DNA from: Embleya sp040605455
GTDB lineage: Bacteria > Actinomycetota > Actinomycetes > Streptomycetales > Streptomycetaceae
Assembly: GCF_040605455.1 (NCBI RefSeq)
Contig: NZ_JBEXCV010000147.1
Location: forward strand, 1 to 22,049
Direction: 5' to 3'
Length of the DNA stretch: 22,049 nt
Part shown: positions 1 through 7,487 of the stretch, piece by piece
Layout: each line of letters opens with the position of its first letter
Numbering within the stretch: position 1 is the first letter of the stretch
Notes under the pieces: generated by a model
The model's database searches: none
Seen by the model: only the letters and a program-made list of their open reading frames with translations
Told to the model about the DNA's origin: nothing
Made by a program: the position numbers and the translations under genes

Positions 1-45
1 TCTGTTTTGATGTGAATGGATTTAAGTCGTGTTGTCTTCCGATCT
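1..45. other. Sequencing-adapter remnant at contig end
   Basis: Positions 12-45 align without gaps to the 34-nt Illumina TruSeq read-2 adapter as I know it, with 28 of 34 bases identical. The last 11 bases, ending in CTTCCGATCT at 36-45, match perfectly. Base composition also changes sharply: 1-50 is AT-rich and the sequence beyond is strongly GC-rich. This is best read as untrimmed, error-rich adapter at the end of a draft contig, so nothing left of position 46 should be read as genome. Positions 1-11 may be index sequence. Confidence 0.88.
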
Positions 46-1043
46 TTTGTGGCGGCGACGACACCGGGTGGCAGCGGCGCGGCCACGGAGCCGGCGACCA
101 GGGCCACCGGGACGCCGGCGCCGTGGTGGGCGAGGTCGAGGACCGTGCCGACCACTTTCCCGCGCGTGGAGGTGGCGTCGAAACGGCCCTCGCCGGTGAT
201 CACGAGGTCGGCGCCGACGAGGGCGTCGGGCAGGCCGGCGAGTTCGGCCACGCGGATGGCACCGGGGACGATCCAAGCGTTCCACGCGGCGGCGAATCCG
301 TACGCCGTGCCGCCGGCGGCACCGGCGCCGGGCGCGGCCGGGTTGCCGCCGAGCAGGGCGGCCAGGCGCGCGAGGCCCGCGTCCAAGGCGGCGACGTCGT
401 CGGGGGAGGCGCCCTTTTGTGGGCCGAACACGGCCGCCGCACCGTTCGGGCCCAGCAGCGGGTTGATGACGTCGGTAAGGATCTGTACGCCGCCGGGCGG
501 CGGTGTCGCCAGGCCGGTCGTCTCGATTGCCGTGAGAGCGGCCAAGGCGCGCCCGCCGTACGGAAGTTCGGTGCCGTCGAGGTCACGGAAGCAGGCGCCG
601 AGAGCGGCCAGCGCACCCGCTCCGCCGTCCGTCGAGGCCGAGCCGCCCACCGCGACCACCAGGGCCGACACACCCGCCCGCAGCGCCGCGCCGACGACCA
701 CACCGAGTCCGGCGGTGTGTGCCCCCATCGGGTCGGGCGCGCCCATCAGCGGCAATCCCGACACGGCGGCCAACTCGACGACGCCTGTACCGTCCGGCAG
801 GCGCAACCAGGCGGTGTCGACGGGCCGCCCGTCCGGACCGGGCGCGCCGAGCACCGGCACCCGCACGGCGCCGGAGACGGCCCGCGCCACGGCATCGAGT
901 GTCCCCTCACCACCGTCGGCCAGCGGTAGCCGCAGCACTTCGTCACTCGGTCGCACCCGCAGCCAGCCCTCGGCCACGGCAACCGCGGCCGCATCGGCGG
1001 CAACGGTGCCCTTGAACGCGTCGGGAGCAATCACGATCCGCAT
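46..1043 (-). CDS. Glycerate kinase, 3'-truncated by contig end
   Basis: This gene phosphorylates D-glycerate with ATP, feeding glyoxylate or sugar-acid carbon into glycolysis (GarK/GlxK family). Family hallmarks are visible: N-terminal MRIVIAPDAFKGT, LPLADGGEGT near residues 39-48, the glycine-rich GGSASTDGG near 133-141, and DVINPLLG followed by VFGPQKGA near 191-212. The ATG at 1043 is preceded by an AAGGTGG ribosome site. About 332 residues of genuine sequence remain before the reading frame enters adapter-like bases; the family is usually about 370-380 residues, so some 40-50 C-terminal residues are missing. No LacI-type operator like those at 5085 or 12922 lies upstream, so membership in that regulon is not supported. 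Whether it forms 2- or 3-phosphoglycerate cannot be told. Confidence 0.9.
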
Positions 1044-1327
1044 GACGGATTCCACCTTCTTGGTTACCGGCCACTACAGCGATCGGGGGGACGGGGCGAC
1101 AGGCGGGGCCGCCGGGCGGGCCCGAACGGTCGCGACGCATATGGTGCGCCAACGATAGGGCCGATGATGCACGGTGGCGCGACGCCCGACCTGTGTGGAG
1201 CGACGTGCACGACCCCTTCGGCCCCGCGCTGATGGGCGCGCTGCCGGACCTGCGTGTCCCGACACGTCGGTCGAGCACGGGCAGGCCGTGTTCGACCGAG
1301 CGTGCGCACGACGCCGAGTCGGCACAG
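1044..1327. other. Intergenic region upstream of glycerate kinase
   Basis: No convincing gene, operator or RNA is seen here. Open frames on both strands are rich in Arg, Pro and Ala and resemble frame shadows. It should hold the glycerate kinase promoter on the minus strand, but I could not pick a convincing -35/-10 pair. Confidence 0.4.
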
Positions 1328-1640
1328 ATGCGGGTGCGACCGTTCGCGGATGCCGAGGCGATCTTCCGCTTCTACGCGGACACCGAGATCAGCTTCGCCG
1401 ACCTCCGCGAGTTGTAGGGCAGGAACGCCCGGACGCGTTCTGCGTGTTCCTGCGCACGCTCGGGCGCCACCGGGGCACGCCGATGTACACGGACGCGGAA
1501 GGCAGCCATGGGTATGCGGTACTCGGGTTCGACGTCGATGCCGACCGGGTGGTGGTCCCGGCGGATGCGCAGGGCCGGCCCACCGAGGCGACTGGTCGAG
1601 CGGTCGACCGGTCGCCTCGGTGGGCCGACCGTGCTCACCG
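1328..1640 (+). pseudogene. Decayed, frameshifted hypothetical gene
   Basis: Two adjacent plus-strand segments look protein-like but lie in different frames. The first starts at an ATG at 1328 (MRVRPFADAEAIFRFYADTE) and stops at 1415-1417. The second continues directly in another frame with FCVFLRTLGRHRGTPMYTD and then GYAVLGFDVDADRVVV, ending around the hairpin at 1576. Balanced hydrophobic and acidic composition contrasts with the Arg/Pro-rich shadow frames around it. The simplest reading is one small actinobacterial gene broken by a frameshift or small deletion. I do not recognise the family. Sequencing error close to the contig end is an alternative. Confidence 0.35.
1576..1627. terminator. 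24-bp near-perfect hairpin, bidirectional terminator
   Basis: Arms 1576-1592 and 1611-1627 are perfect 17-bp inverted repeats. Pairing continues through a T-G wobble and six more base pairs (1594-1599 with 1604-1609) to a GCGG loop, giving a stem of 24 bp. There is no T-run, as is common in Streptomyces terminators. It lies about 34 bp past the stop of the minus-strand isomerase gene and at the end of the plus-strand remnant, so it can serve both directions. Confidence 0.8.
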
Positions 1641-1660
1641 CAGGGGACTCGCGACGGTCG

Positions 1661-2548
1661 TCAGGTGCGGACCTCCGTTACGAAGCGGCGCTTCATGGTG
1701 GCCACCACCGCGTCGCCGTCCGCGGCCCAGACGTCCGCGTTGAAGATCTCCACCTCGATGTCGCCGGCATAGCCGGCCGCCTCGACCGCCGCCGTCATCG
1801 CCCGGAAGTCGATCGCGCCGTCGCCCATCATGCCCCGGGCGAGCAGGTTGTCGGCCGGCAGCGGCAGCACCCAGTCGCAGACCTGGTACGAGGCGATCCG
1901 CTCGCCCGCCCGGGCGATCGCCGCGAACAGGTTCGGGTCCCACCACACATGAAACGCATCGACCACGACGCCCACTTGCCCGACCGGATGCGGCTCGGCC
2001 AGGTCGAGCGCCTGGTCGAGGGTGGACAGCACCGCGCGGTCGGCGCAGTACATCGGGTGCAGCGGCTCCAATGCGAGTCGCACACCGTGCGCACCTGCGT
2101 ATGGGGCGAGTTCGTCCAGCGCCTCGGCCACCCGCTCCCGTGCGCCCGGCAGATCCCGGTCCCCGGCGGGCAGCCCGCCCACGACCAGCACCAGGCACGC
2201 CGCCTCCAACGCCGCGGCCTCCTCGATCGCACGGCGGTTGTCCTCGATCGCCTCGGCCCACGCGCCCGGCGCACGCGCCGTCAGGAACCCGCCCCGGCAC
2301 AGCGACGACACCCGCAAGCCGGCGTCGCGCACCAGCTTCGCCGCCTCCGTCTGCCCAGCGTCGGCGACCTTGTCCCGCCACAACCCGATCGCGGGCAGCC
2401 CCGCCCGTACGCAACCTTGCACCGCCTCGCGCAACGACCAGGCGCGCGTCGTCCACTGGTTCAGCGAGAGCCGGGCCAGACGCGGGTCGCCGGCCTCCGG
2501 CGTGGCCGTGGCGGCGGGGTTTCCGCTCGGTACATCCAGCGTGCTCAT
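1661..2548 (-). CDS. Sugar phosphate isomerase/epimerase-like TIM barrel
   Basis: A 295-residue cytoplasmic protein of the xylose isomerase-like / AP-endonuclease-2 TIM-barrel superfamily, which isomerises or epimerises sugars, polyols or keto-acids, usually with a divalent metal. Putative metal or catalytic residues are E161 (LALEPLHP), D197 and H200 (VVVDAFHVWWD), and a late glutamate in IEVEIFN (265-267). The ATG at 2548 has GGGGAG about 8 nt upstream. It is the last gene of the minus-strand operon with the Gfo/Idh oxidoreductase and DUF993 gene, and its start overlaps the stop of a 36-codon ORF by ATGA. The 24-bp hairpin follows its stop. The set suggests oxidation, aldol cleavage and isomerisation of an unusual sugar or cyclitol; the substrate is unknown. 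Confidence 0.85.
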   Translation of the reverse strand: MSTLDVPSGNPAATATPEAGDPRLARLSLNQWTTRAWSLREAVQGCVRAGLPAIGLWRDKVADAGQTEAAKLVRDAGLRVSSLCRGGFLTARAPGAWAEAIEDNRRAIEEAAALEAACLVLVVGGLPAGDRDLPGARERVAEALDELAPYAGAHGVRLALEPLHPMYCADRAVLSTLDQALDLAEPHPVGQVGVVVDAFHVWWDPNLFAAIARAGERIASYQVCDWVLPLPADNLLARGMMGDGAIDFRAMTAAVEAAGYAGDIEVEIFNADVWAADGDAVVATMKRRFVTEVRT

Positions 2549-2655
2549 GCCGGCGCTCCCCTACCCGTGCCGATTTTTGTCGTCGTGCCCATCTCGCCGC
2601 CGCCGGTGCGGACGAACACCGGCCGCCCGGCGCCGATCGTGCTCGTCGGCCTCAC
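2545..2655 (-). CDS. Possible 36-residue micro-ORF coupled at both ends
   Basis: Between the DUF993 gene and the isomerase lies a GTG-started ORF of 36 codons. Its GTG overlaps the upstream TGA as GTGA (2652-2655), and its own TGA overlaps the downstream ATG as ATGA (2545-2548). It therefore fills the 103-bp gap exactly. Third positions are about 86% G or C, as in neighbouring genes. The peptide is Gly/Thr/Arg-rich and includes GRPVFVRTGGGEMGTTTKIG; no domain is recognised. It may be a real small protein, a coupling device that carries ribosomes to the isomerase, or chance. The start has only a weak ribosome site, so it would depend on coupling. Confidence 0.4.
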   Translation of the reverse strand: MRPTSTIGAGRPVFVRTGGGEMGTTTKIGTGRGAPA

Positions 2656-3824
2656 GCGCGCACCCCCGCCACCGCGAGCAGCGCCCGCATGCGCTCGGCC
2701 GCCAGGTCGGCGTCCGGGAGCAGTCCGGCCGCGTCCGCGAGGCGGTACGCCTGTGCCAAGTGCGGGAGCGAGCGGGCCGATTGGGCGCCGGCGATCATGG
2801 TGAAGGCGGGCTGATGACCGGTGAGCCAGGCCAAGAAGACGATGCCGGTCTTGTAATGGTACGTGGGGGCGGCGAACAGATGCCGTGACAGCGGGACCGT
2901 CGGCGCGAGGAGGGCGTCGTATCCGACCGCGTCGCCCGCGTCCAGGGCGCGCAGCGCGCCCGCCGCCACCGGGGCGATCGCGTCGAAGATACCCAGCAGC
3001 GCGTGGCTGAAGTGCCGGTCGTCGCCTCGGATCAGCTCCGGGTAGTGGAAGTCGTCCCCGGTGTAGAGCCGTACACCCGAAGGGAGTTCGGCACGCAATC
3101 GGATCTCGTGATCGCGATCGAGCAGCGAGACCTTGACCCCGTCCACACGATCCGCGTGCTCGCGCACCACCTCCAGGAAGACCTCGGTCGCCGCCTCCAC
3201 GTCGGCCGACCCCCAATAGCCGGCCAGCGCCGGGTCGAACACCTCGCCCAGCCAGTGCAATACGACGGGACGCCGCACCTGCCGCAGCAGCGCGCCGTAC
3301 ACCCGGCGATAGTCCTCGGCGCCACGCGCGGCCGCGGCCAGCTGACGGCTCGCCATCAGCACCACCTTGGCGCCCGATTCCTCGACCACCGCGACCTGTT
3401 CCGTGTAGGCCGCGATTACCTGGTCGATCGTCAGGTCCGGGTCGGCGTGGTCGGTGCCCGCGCCGCACGCGATCAGCGTGTACGGATCGCCGACCGTGGC
3501 GGCCTCGGCGGCGCTGCGCCGGATCAGTTCCGCGGTGGCCGCCCAGTTCAGGCCCATGTTCCGCTGTGCTGTGTCCATCGCGTCCGCGACCGCGAAACCG
3601 TGCGACCACAGGTGGTGCCGGAAGGCGAGGGTGGCATCCCAGTCCGGCACGGCCGGCCGGCCCGGTGTGTTGTCGGCGAGCGGGTCGGCCACGACGTGCG
3701 CGGCGGCGTACGCGGTGCGGGCGCGGAAAGCCGGCCCGCCGGGGGCCGCGCCGAGGTAGACCCCGGTGGGCTCGTACGGTTCCAGTGCGCCGCCCGCGCT
3801 GGGCAGCAACAGGCGGGCGGTCAC
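2652..3824 (-). CDS. DUF993 family, DapA/aldolase-like protein
   Basis: A 390-residue protein of the DUF993 family, usually labelled dihydrodipicolinate synthase family. These are TIM-barrel, class-I aldolase-like proteins found mostly in Actinobacteria; the reaction is not established. Family-like segments include HHLWSHGFAVADAMDTAQRN near residues 70-89 and the RPVVLHWLGEVFDP strand near 185. The VDGVKVSLLD segment puts K231 where DapA-type enzymes carry their Schiff-base lysine. The start chosen is GTG at 3824, because it overlaps the TGA of the oxidoreductase gene as GTGA; longer versions would run deep into that gene in an Arg-rich frame. It is the second gene of the LacI-controlled operon and likely cleaves or condenses a keto-sugar made by the oxidoreductase (inference). 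Confidence 0.85.
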   Translation of the reverse strand: MTARLLLPSAGGALEPYEPTGVYLGAAPGGPAFRARTAYAAAHVVADPLADNTPGRPAVPDWDATLAFRHHLWSHGFAVADAMDTAQRNMGLNWAATAELIRRSAAEAATVGDPYTLIACGAGTDHADPDLTIDQVIAAYTEQVAVVEESGAKVVLMASRQLAAAARGAEDYRRVYGALLRQVRRPVVLHWLGEVFDPALAGYWGSADVEAATEVFLEVVREHADRVDGVKVSLLDRDHEIRLRAELPSGVRLYTGDDFHYPELIRGDDRHFSHALLGIFDAIAPVAAGALRALDAGDAVGYDALLAPTVPLSRHLFAAPTYHYKTGIVFLAWLTGHQPAFTMIAGAQSARSLPHLAQAYRLADAAGLLPDADLAAERMRALLAVAGVRA

Positions 3825-4990
3825 GCGGACTTCCCATCCAGTGCGGGAAGCTCCACCCGACGGCCCTCGGCCGACGATCGCAGCCCGCACTCGGCCAGCT
3901 GCACGCCGCGTGCCCCGGCGAGGAAGTCGAAGGCGAACGGCTCGTCGGCCACCACGTGCCGCACGAAGTCCTCCCACTGCACCTTGAACCCGTTGTCGAA
4001 GCCGGTGTCACCGGCGTTGTCCGGCACTTCCTGCCACTGGTCCCGGAACGACTCGGTGACCGGAAGGTCGGGATTCCACACCGGAGTCGGCGTCGCCGAG
4101 CGGTGCTGGACCCGGCAACGGCGCAATCCCGCGACCGCGCTGCCCTCGGTGCCGTCCACCTGGAACTCCACCAGTTCGTCCCGGTTGACCCGCACGGCCC
4201 AGGAGGAGTTGATCTGTGCGACGATCCCGCCCGCGAGCTCGAAGATGCCGTACGCGGCGTCGTCGGCGGTCGCCGGGTACTCACGCCCGCGCTCGTCCCA
4301 CCGGGTGGGTATGTGCGTGACCGCCTTCGCCGTCACCGCCTCGACCCGGCCGAACAGGTTCTCCAGCACGTAGGACCAGTGGCAGAACATGTCCACGACG
4401 ATGCCGCCGCCGTCCTGGGCACGGTAGTTCCAGCTCGGGCGCTGGGCGGGCTGCCAGTCGCCCTCGAACACCCAGTAGCCGAACTCGCCGCGTACCGAGA
4501 GGATTCGGCCGAAGAAGCCGCCTTCGATCAGTCGCCGCAGCTTGAGCAGGCCGGGCAGGAACAGCTTGTCCTGCACCACGCCGTGCTTGACGCCCGCGGC
4601 GTCGGCGGCCCGGGCCAGGTCGAGGGCGCCGGTGAGCGTCTCGGCGGTCGGCTTCTCGGTGTACACGTGCTTGCCCGCCGCGATCGCCGCATGGATCGCC
4701 TGCTCGCGCGCCGTGGTCACCTGCGCGTCGAAGTAGATCGAGTTGGCCGGGTCGGCCAGCGCGCCGTCCAGGTCCGTGGTCCACGCGCTGATGCCGTGCC
4801 GGTCGGCGATCGCGCGCAATTTCTCCGCATCCCGGCCGACCAGGACCGGTTCCAGCCGGACCCGGGACCCGTCGGCGAGCGCGACGCCGCCCTGGTCGCG
4901 AATGGCCAGGATCGAACGGACCAGATGCTGGCGGTAGCCCATCCGGCCGGTGACGCCGTTCATCACGACGCCGAGGGTGTGGGTGGTCAT
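3821..4990 (-). CDS. Gfo/Idh/MocA family oxidoreductase
   Basis: A 389-residue NAD(P)-dependent sugar or cyclitol dehydrogenase of the Gfo/Idh/MocA family. The N-terminal Rossmann fold runs to about residue 120 with the signature EKP at 112-114 (HVYTEKPTAET). The C-terminal alpha/beta domain follows, with GGGIVVDMFCHWSYVLENLF placing D and H where family members hold the catalytic pair. The dinucleotide loop is unusual: NGVTGRMGYRQHL (11-23) instead of GxGxxG, resembling the GxxGRMG loop of dihydrodipicolinate reductase. The ATG at 4990 follows a GAGAGG ribosome site. It is first in the operon, with a leader of about 105 nt from the inferred promoter and LacI operator, and ends in a 4-bp overlap with the DUF993 gene. 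The substrate is unknown. Confidence 0.9.
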   Translation of the reverse strand: MTTHTLGVVMNGVTGRMGYRQHLVRSILAIRDQGGVALADGSRVRLEPVLVGRDAEKLRAIADRHGISAWTTDLDGALADPANSIYFDAQVTTAREQAIHAAIAAGKHVYTEKPTAETLTGALDLARAADAAGVKHGVVQDKLFLPGLLKLRRLIEGGFFGRILSVRGEFGYWVFEGDWQPAQRPSWNYRAQDGGGIVVDMFCHWSYVLENLFGRVEAVTAKAVTHIPTRWDERGREYPATADDAAYGIFELAGGIVAQINSSWAVRVNRDELVEFQVDGTEGSAVAGLRRCRVQHRSATPTPVWNPDLPVTESFRDQWQEVPDNAGDTGFDNGFKVQWEDFVRHVVADEPFAFDFLAGARGVQLAECGLRSSAEGRRVELPALDGKSA

Positions 4991-5052
4991 GGGGGCCTCT
5001 CAGAAACGGACGGGACGGAAGCGGTGGGCCGGTCGGGCGCGCCATGTGGTGT

Positions 5053-5070
5053 CCCTGGGTTTGTCCAGGG
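5053..5070 (-). other. Small hairpin in operon leader
   Basis: CCCTGG (5053-5058) and CCAGGG (5065-5070) form a perfect 6-bp stem with a 6-nt loop inside the inferred 5' leader of the oxidoreductase operon. It is too short for a confident terminator. It may stabilise the leader or simply be chance. Confidence 0.3.
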
Positions 5071-5084
5071 CTTACTTCCAGAAC

Positions 5085-5130
5085 GGAAAGCGCTTTCCCG
5101 TAAGTTAAGGCGACACGACGATGAGGTCAA
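5085..5130 (-). promoter_or_regulatory. Promoter and LacI operator of sugar operon
   Basis: On the minus strand, TTGACC (5130-5125) and TAACTT (5107-5102) are separated by 17 bp, a good sigma-70-type promoter. The predicted transcription start falls at the perfect 14-bp palindrome GGAAAGCGCTTTCC (5085-5098), which carries the CG-centred AAAGCGCTTT core of LacI-family operators. A repressor bound here would block initiation. The divergent gene encodes a LacI-family protein, so repression relieved by a sugar inducer is the natural reading. Confidence 0.8.
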
Positions 5131-5179
5131 GAGAACAGGGACATCGAGGGGCTCGGGAAGCCGTACCCACTGTGACAAG

Positions 5180-5208
5180 TTGGGTATGCGCTTTCCACTC
5201 GCTACTGT
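5180..5208 (+). promoter_or_regulatory. lacI promoter with overlapping second operator
   Basis: TTGGGT (5180-5185) and TACTGT (5203-5208) lie 17 bp apart. The expected start is 7 nt after the -10, exactly the A of ATG 5215, so the message would be leaderless. Between the elements, GGTATGCGCTTTCC (5183-5196) matches the perfect operator at 5085 in 12 of 14 positions, which predicts autorepression. Confidence 0.65.
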
Positions 5209-5214
5209 GTGCCC

Positions 5215-6285
5215 ATGCCGAATCCGACACCCGACACGCCCGTGACCCGCCCGGCGGGCCCGGTCACCCTCCAGCAGGTGGCCGAGCGTGCCGGCGTGTC
5301 CTCGGCCACCGCCTCCCGCGCTCTGCACGGCAGCAGCGGCACCCGGATCGTGGGGGAGGAACTGCGCCGCCGCGTCCTGGATGCCGCCCGCGAACTGCGC
5401 TACGTCTCCAACGCGCCCGCCCAGGCCCTGGCCCGGTCGACGACCACGGTGGTCGGCGTCGTCGTGCACGACGTGGCCGACCCGTACTTCGCCGCCATCG
5501 CCGCCGGCGCGATGGGTGTCGCCCGTGAACACGGCCTGCTCGTCATGCTTGCCGCCACCTTCCGCGACCCGGAACTCGAACTGGACTACCTGGGTCGGTT
5601 GCGCGCCCAACGCGCCCGCGCCGTGGTGCTGGCCGGCAGCGGTTTCGCCGATCGCGAGTTCACCCGACGCCTGGCCGCGGAGGTCGACGCCTATCGCGCC
5701 GACGGCGGTCACGTGGTCGCCGTCGGCGCACACGGGATCGCCTCGGACACGGTCCGCCCCGCCAACCGGGCCGGCGCCGCGCTTGCCGTGCGACACCTGT
5801 ACGACCTCGGCCATCGCAGCTTCGGCATCGTCTCCGGACCGCGCACGCTGACCACGGTGCGCGATCGCCTGGACGGCGCACGCTGGCAACTACGGTCCCT
5901 GGGGTTGGGGTTGTTGCCGACACAGATGATCGACGGCGGCTTCACCCGGGAACACGCCCGGGCCGCCGCCCGCACGCTCCTGGCCCGCGCGCCCGAACTG
6001 ACCGCGATAGTCGTCCTGAACGACCTGATGGCGGCCGGCGTCCTGGCCGCGCTTCGCGACGACCTGGGGCTGCGCGTGCCCGAACAGATCTCGGTGGTCG
6101 GCTTCGACGACCTCCCCTTCGCCGCCGACCTGAATCCGCCGTTGACCACCGTCCGGCTACCCCTGGCCGACATCGGCGCCCGCGCGATGGACATGATCCT
6201 CACCGGGCCCACCGTCGAGCCCCGGACGCTCGACCTCGACACGGAACTCGTCGTCCGCAGCAGCACGACGACGGCGCCGCGATAG
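5215..6285 (+). CDS. LacI-family transcriptional repressor
   Basis: A 356-residue repressor. The N-terminal HTH is VTLQQVAERAGVSSATASRALHG at about residues 17-39, cut here into its two helices VTLQQVAERAG and SSATASRALHG. It is followed by the hinge helix APAQALARS (67-75) and a periplasmic-binding-protein-like effector domain starting at TTTVVGVVVHDVADPYFA. The late LacI segment QISVVGFDDLPFA is clear. ATG 5215 is preferred over the in-frame GTG at 5209 because the -10 element at 5203-5208 predicts a leaderless transcript from 5215, and no ribosome site is visible. It is divergent from the oxidoreductase operon. Three matching operators (5085, 5183, 12922) define a proposed regulon that includes itself and the second isomerase gene. 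The inducer is unknown. The convergent gap to 6534 holds no recognised gene. Confidence 0.93.
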   Translation: MPNPTPDTPVTRPAGPVTLQQVAERAGVSSATASRALHGSSGTRIVGEELRRRVLDAARELRYVSNAPAQALARSTTTVVGVVVHDVADPYFAAIAAGAMGVAREHGLLVMLAATFRDPELELDYLGRLRAQRARAVVLAGSGFADREFTRRLAAEVDAYRADGGHVVAVGAHGIASDTVRPANRAGAALAVRHLYDLGHRSFGIVSGPRTLTTVRDRLDGARWQLRSLGLGLLPTQMIDGGFTREHARAAARTLLARAPELTAIVVLNDLMAAGVLAALRDDLGLRVPEQISVVGFDDLPFAADLNPPLTTVRLPLADIGARAMDMILTGPTVEPRTLDLDTELVVRSSTTTAPR

Positions 6286-6533
6286 GGGCGGGGCGCGGCG
6301 GGGTTTGGTGAGCCGCCCAGTCCCGGCGGGGCGAGGAGGGCCCGGCTGGGCTCGGCCCACCTTGGGTGTTTCCTTGGGATCATCGTGCCGACCGGTTGAG
6401 GATGGCAGCGATCGGCAGCGCCACGCGGTAGCAGCCTCATCGCAGCGGGTCGCGATGCCGCGCCACCGCTTCGGACGATCGATGCGCCCGGGTGCTGCCG
6501 GGATGGGGCGTTCGGCGGGGTCGGGAGGCGGAG

Positions 6534-7487
6534 TCAGAGGGCTCGGCGGCGTAGGCGGAGGGTGGTTGCGGCGAGGAGGATTGCGGACAGGGCCGTGTAC
6601 AGGGCTGCTTCGGTGAGTTGGAATTGCCAGAAGCGGGTTGCCGGGTGGTAGGTCTCCCACCAGCGCAAGCCGTGGGATTGCAGGTATTCGGCGAAGCCGT
6701 TGCGGTCCGGGTAGGCGTTGGCGATGCTGCGGTATTCGTCGTGGGAGAGGTGGCGGCCCGTGGCGTCCAGCCAGCCGTTGGACAGGACCCAGTGGTGGTG
6801 CTTGTCCGTCAGGGACGCGGTGGGCGATCCGGTACGGGTCACCGGGCTTTGGTAGTGCGGCCTCAGGTAGCTCTCGGCCGGGAGGCGGACCGCGAGGAAG
6901 ACCGCGACCGTGACCACGATCGCGGTGACCGTGCGACGGATGAGCAGGCCGGCGAGGGCGCCCAGGGACAGGGCGAAGAGCGTGTACGCCGGGAACGACA
7001 GGCCCTCGGTATCGAAGGCCTGGGCGGCGAAGCGGCCGTCGACGACCATCTTGTCCATGGGTTCGCGGTACCAGGTGAACAGCCACGCCATCGCGCCGGT
7101 GAAGACCAGCGTCGCGGCCACCAGCAGGGCCGACTTGGTGACCAGCCAGCGAGTACGGGTGACGCCCTGCGTCCAGGCCAGACGCCAGGTCCCGTTCTCG
7201 TATTCGGGGGCCAGCAGTGTGGCTCCGACGATTGCGCCGATCAGGCCCGGGATCACATTCACCCAGGTGATCAGCCGCTCCGCCCGGGCGACCCTGTCGA
7301 AGTACGATCGGATGGTCATCTCGCAGGCGGGTGAGGTGTCGCTCCTGGACAGGCAGCCGGCCACGTGTTGCCGGTACTCGTCGTGGAGGGACTGGCCGTG
7401 CAGGCCGAGGAACACGCCCGCCAGGATCAACAAGCCGATGGCGCTCAGCGCCTGTATGCGGTGTTGACGCCACGTCAGCCAGATCAT
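6534..7487 (-). CDS. ABC transporter permease, ABC-2-like
   Basis: A 317-residue membrane protein and the last gene of the gntR-ATPase-permease operon; its ATG overlaps the ATPase stop as ATGA. Hydrophobic segments occur near residues 15-30 (ALSAIGLLILAGVFLGL), 78-93 (IPGLIGAIVGATLLAP), 120-138 (SALLVAATLVFTGAMAWLF), 168-184, 187-205 and 292-309, giving about six helices. APEYENGTWRLAWTQGVTR is typical of actinobacterial ABC-2-type permeases. A long extracytoplasmic or loop region near 206-290 is rich in His, Tyr and Trp. The substrate is not known; related YtrA-controlled systems are linked to cell-envelope antibiotic stress, but that cannot be shown here. Confidence 0.85.
   Translation of the reverse strand: MIWLTWRQHRIQALSAIGLLILAGVFLGLHGQSLHDEYRQHVAGCLSRSDTSPACEMTIRSYFDRVARAERLITWVNVIPGLIGAIVGATLLAPEYENGTWRLAWTQGVTRTRWLVTKSALLVAATLVFTGAMAWLFTWYREPMDKMVVDGRFAAQAFDTEGLSFPAYTLFALSLGALAGLLIRRTVTAIVVTVAVFLAVRLPAESYLRPHYQSPVTRTGSPTASLTDKHHHWVLSNGWLDATGRHLSHDEYRSIANAYPDRNGFAEYLQSHGLRWWETYHPATRFWQFQLTEAALYTALSAILLAATTLRLRRRAL

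Noticed and set aside
12..1158. Two long plus-strand frames starting in the first 20 bases
   Set aside because: They start inside adapter-like sequence, are Pro/Ala/Arg-rich, and run antisense to a clear glycerate kinase.
2545..4284. A 579-codon minus-strand frame overlapping the DUF993 and oxidoreductase genes
   Set aside because: Apart from its last 36 codons it is an out-of-frame shadow of two well-recognised genes.
6286..6533. A possible small plus-strand gene after lacI
   Set aside because: The open frame is Gly/Arg-rich, runs antisense into the permease gene, and lacks a ribosome site or similarity.
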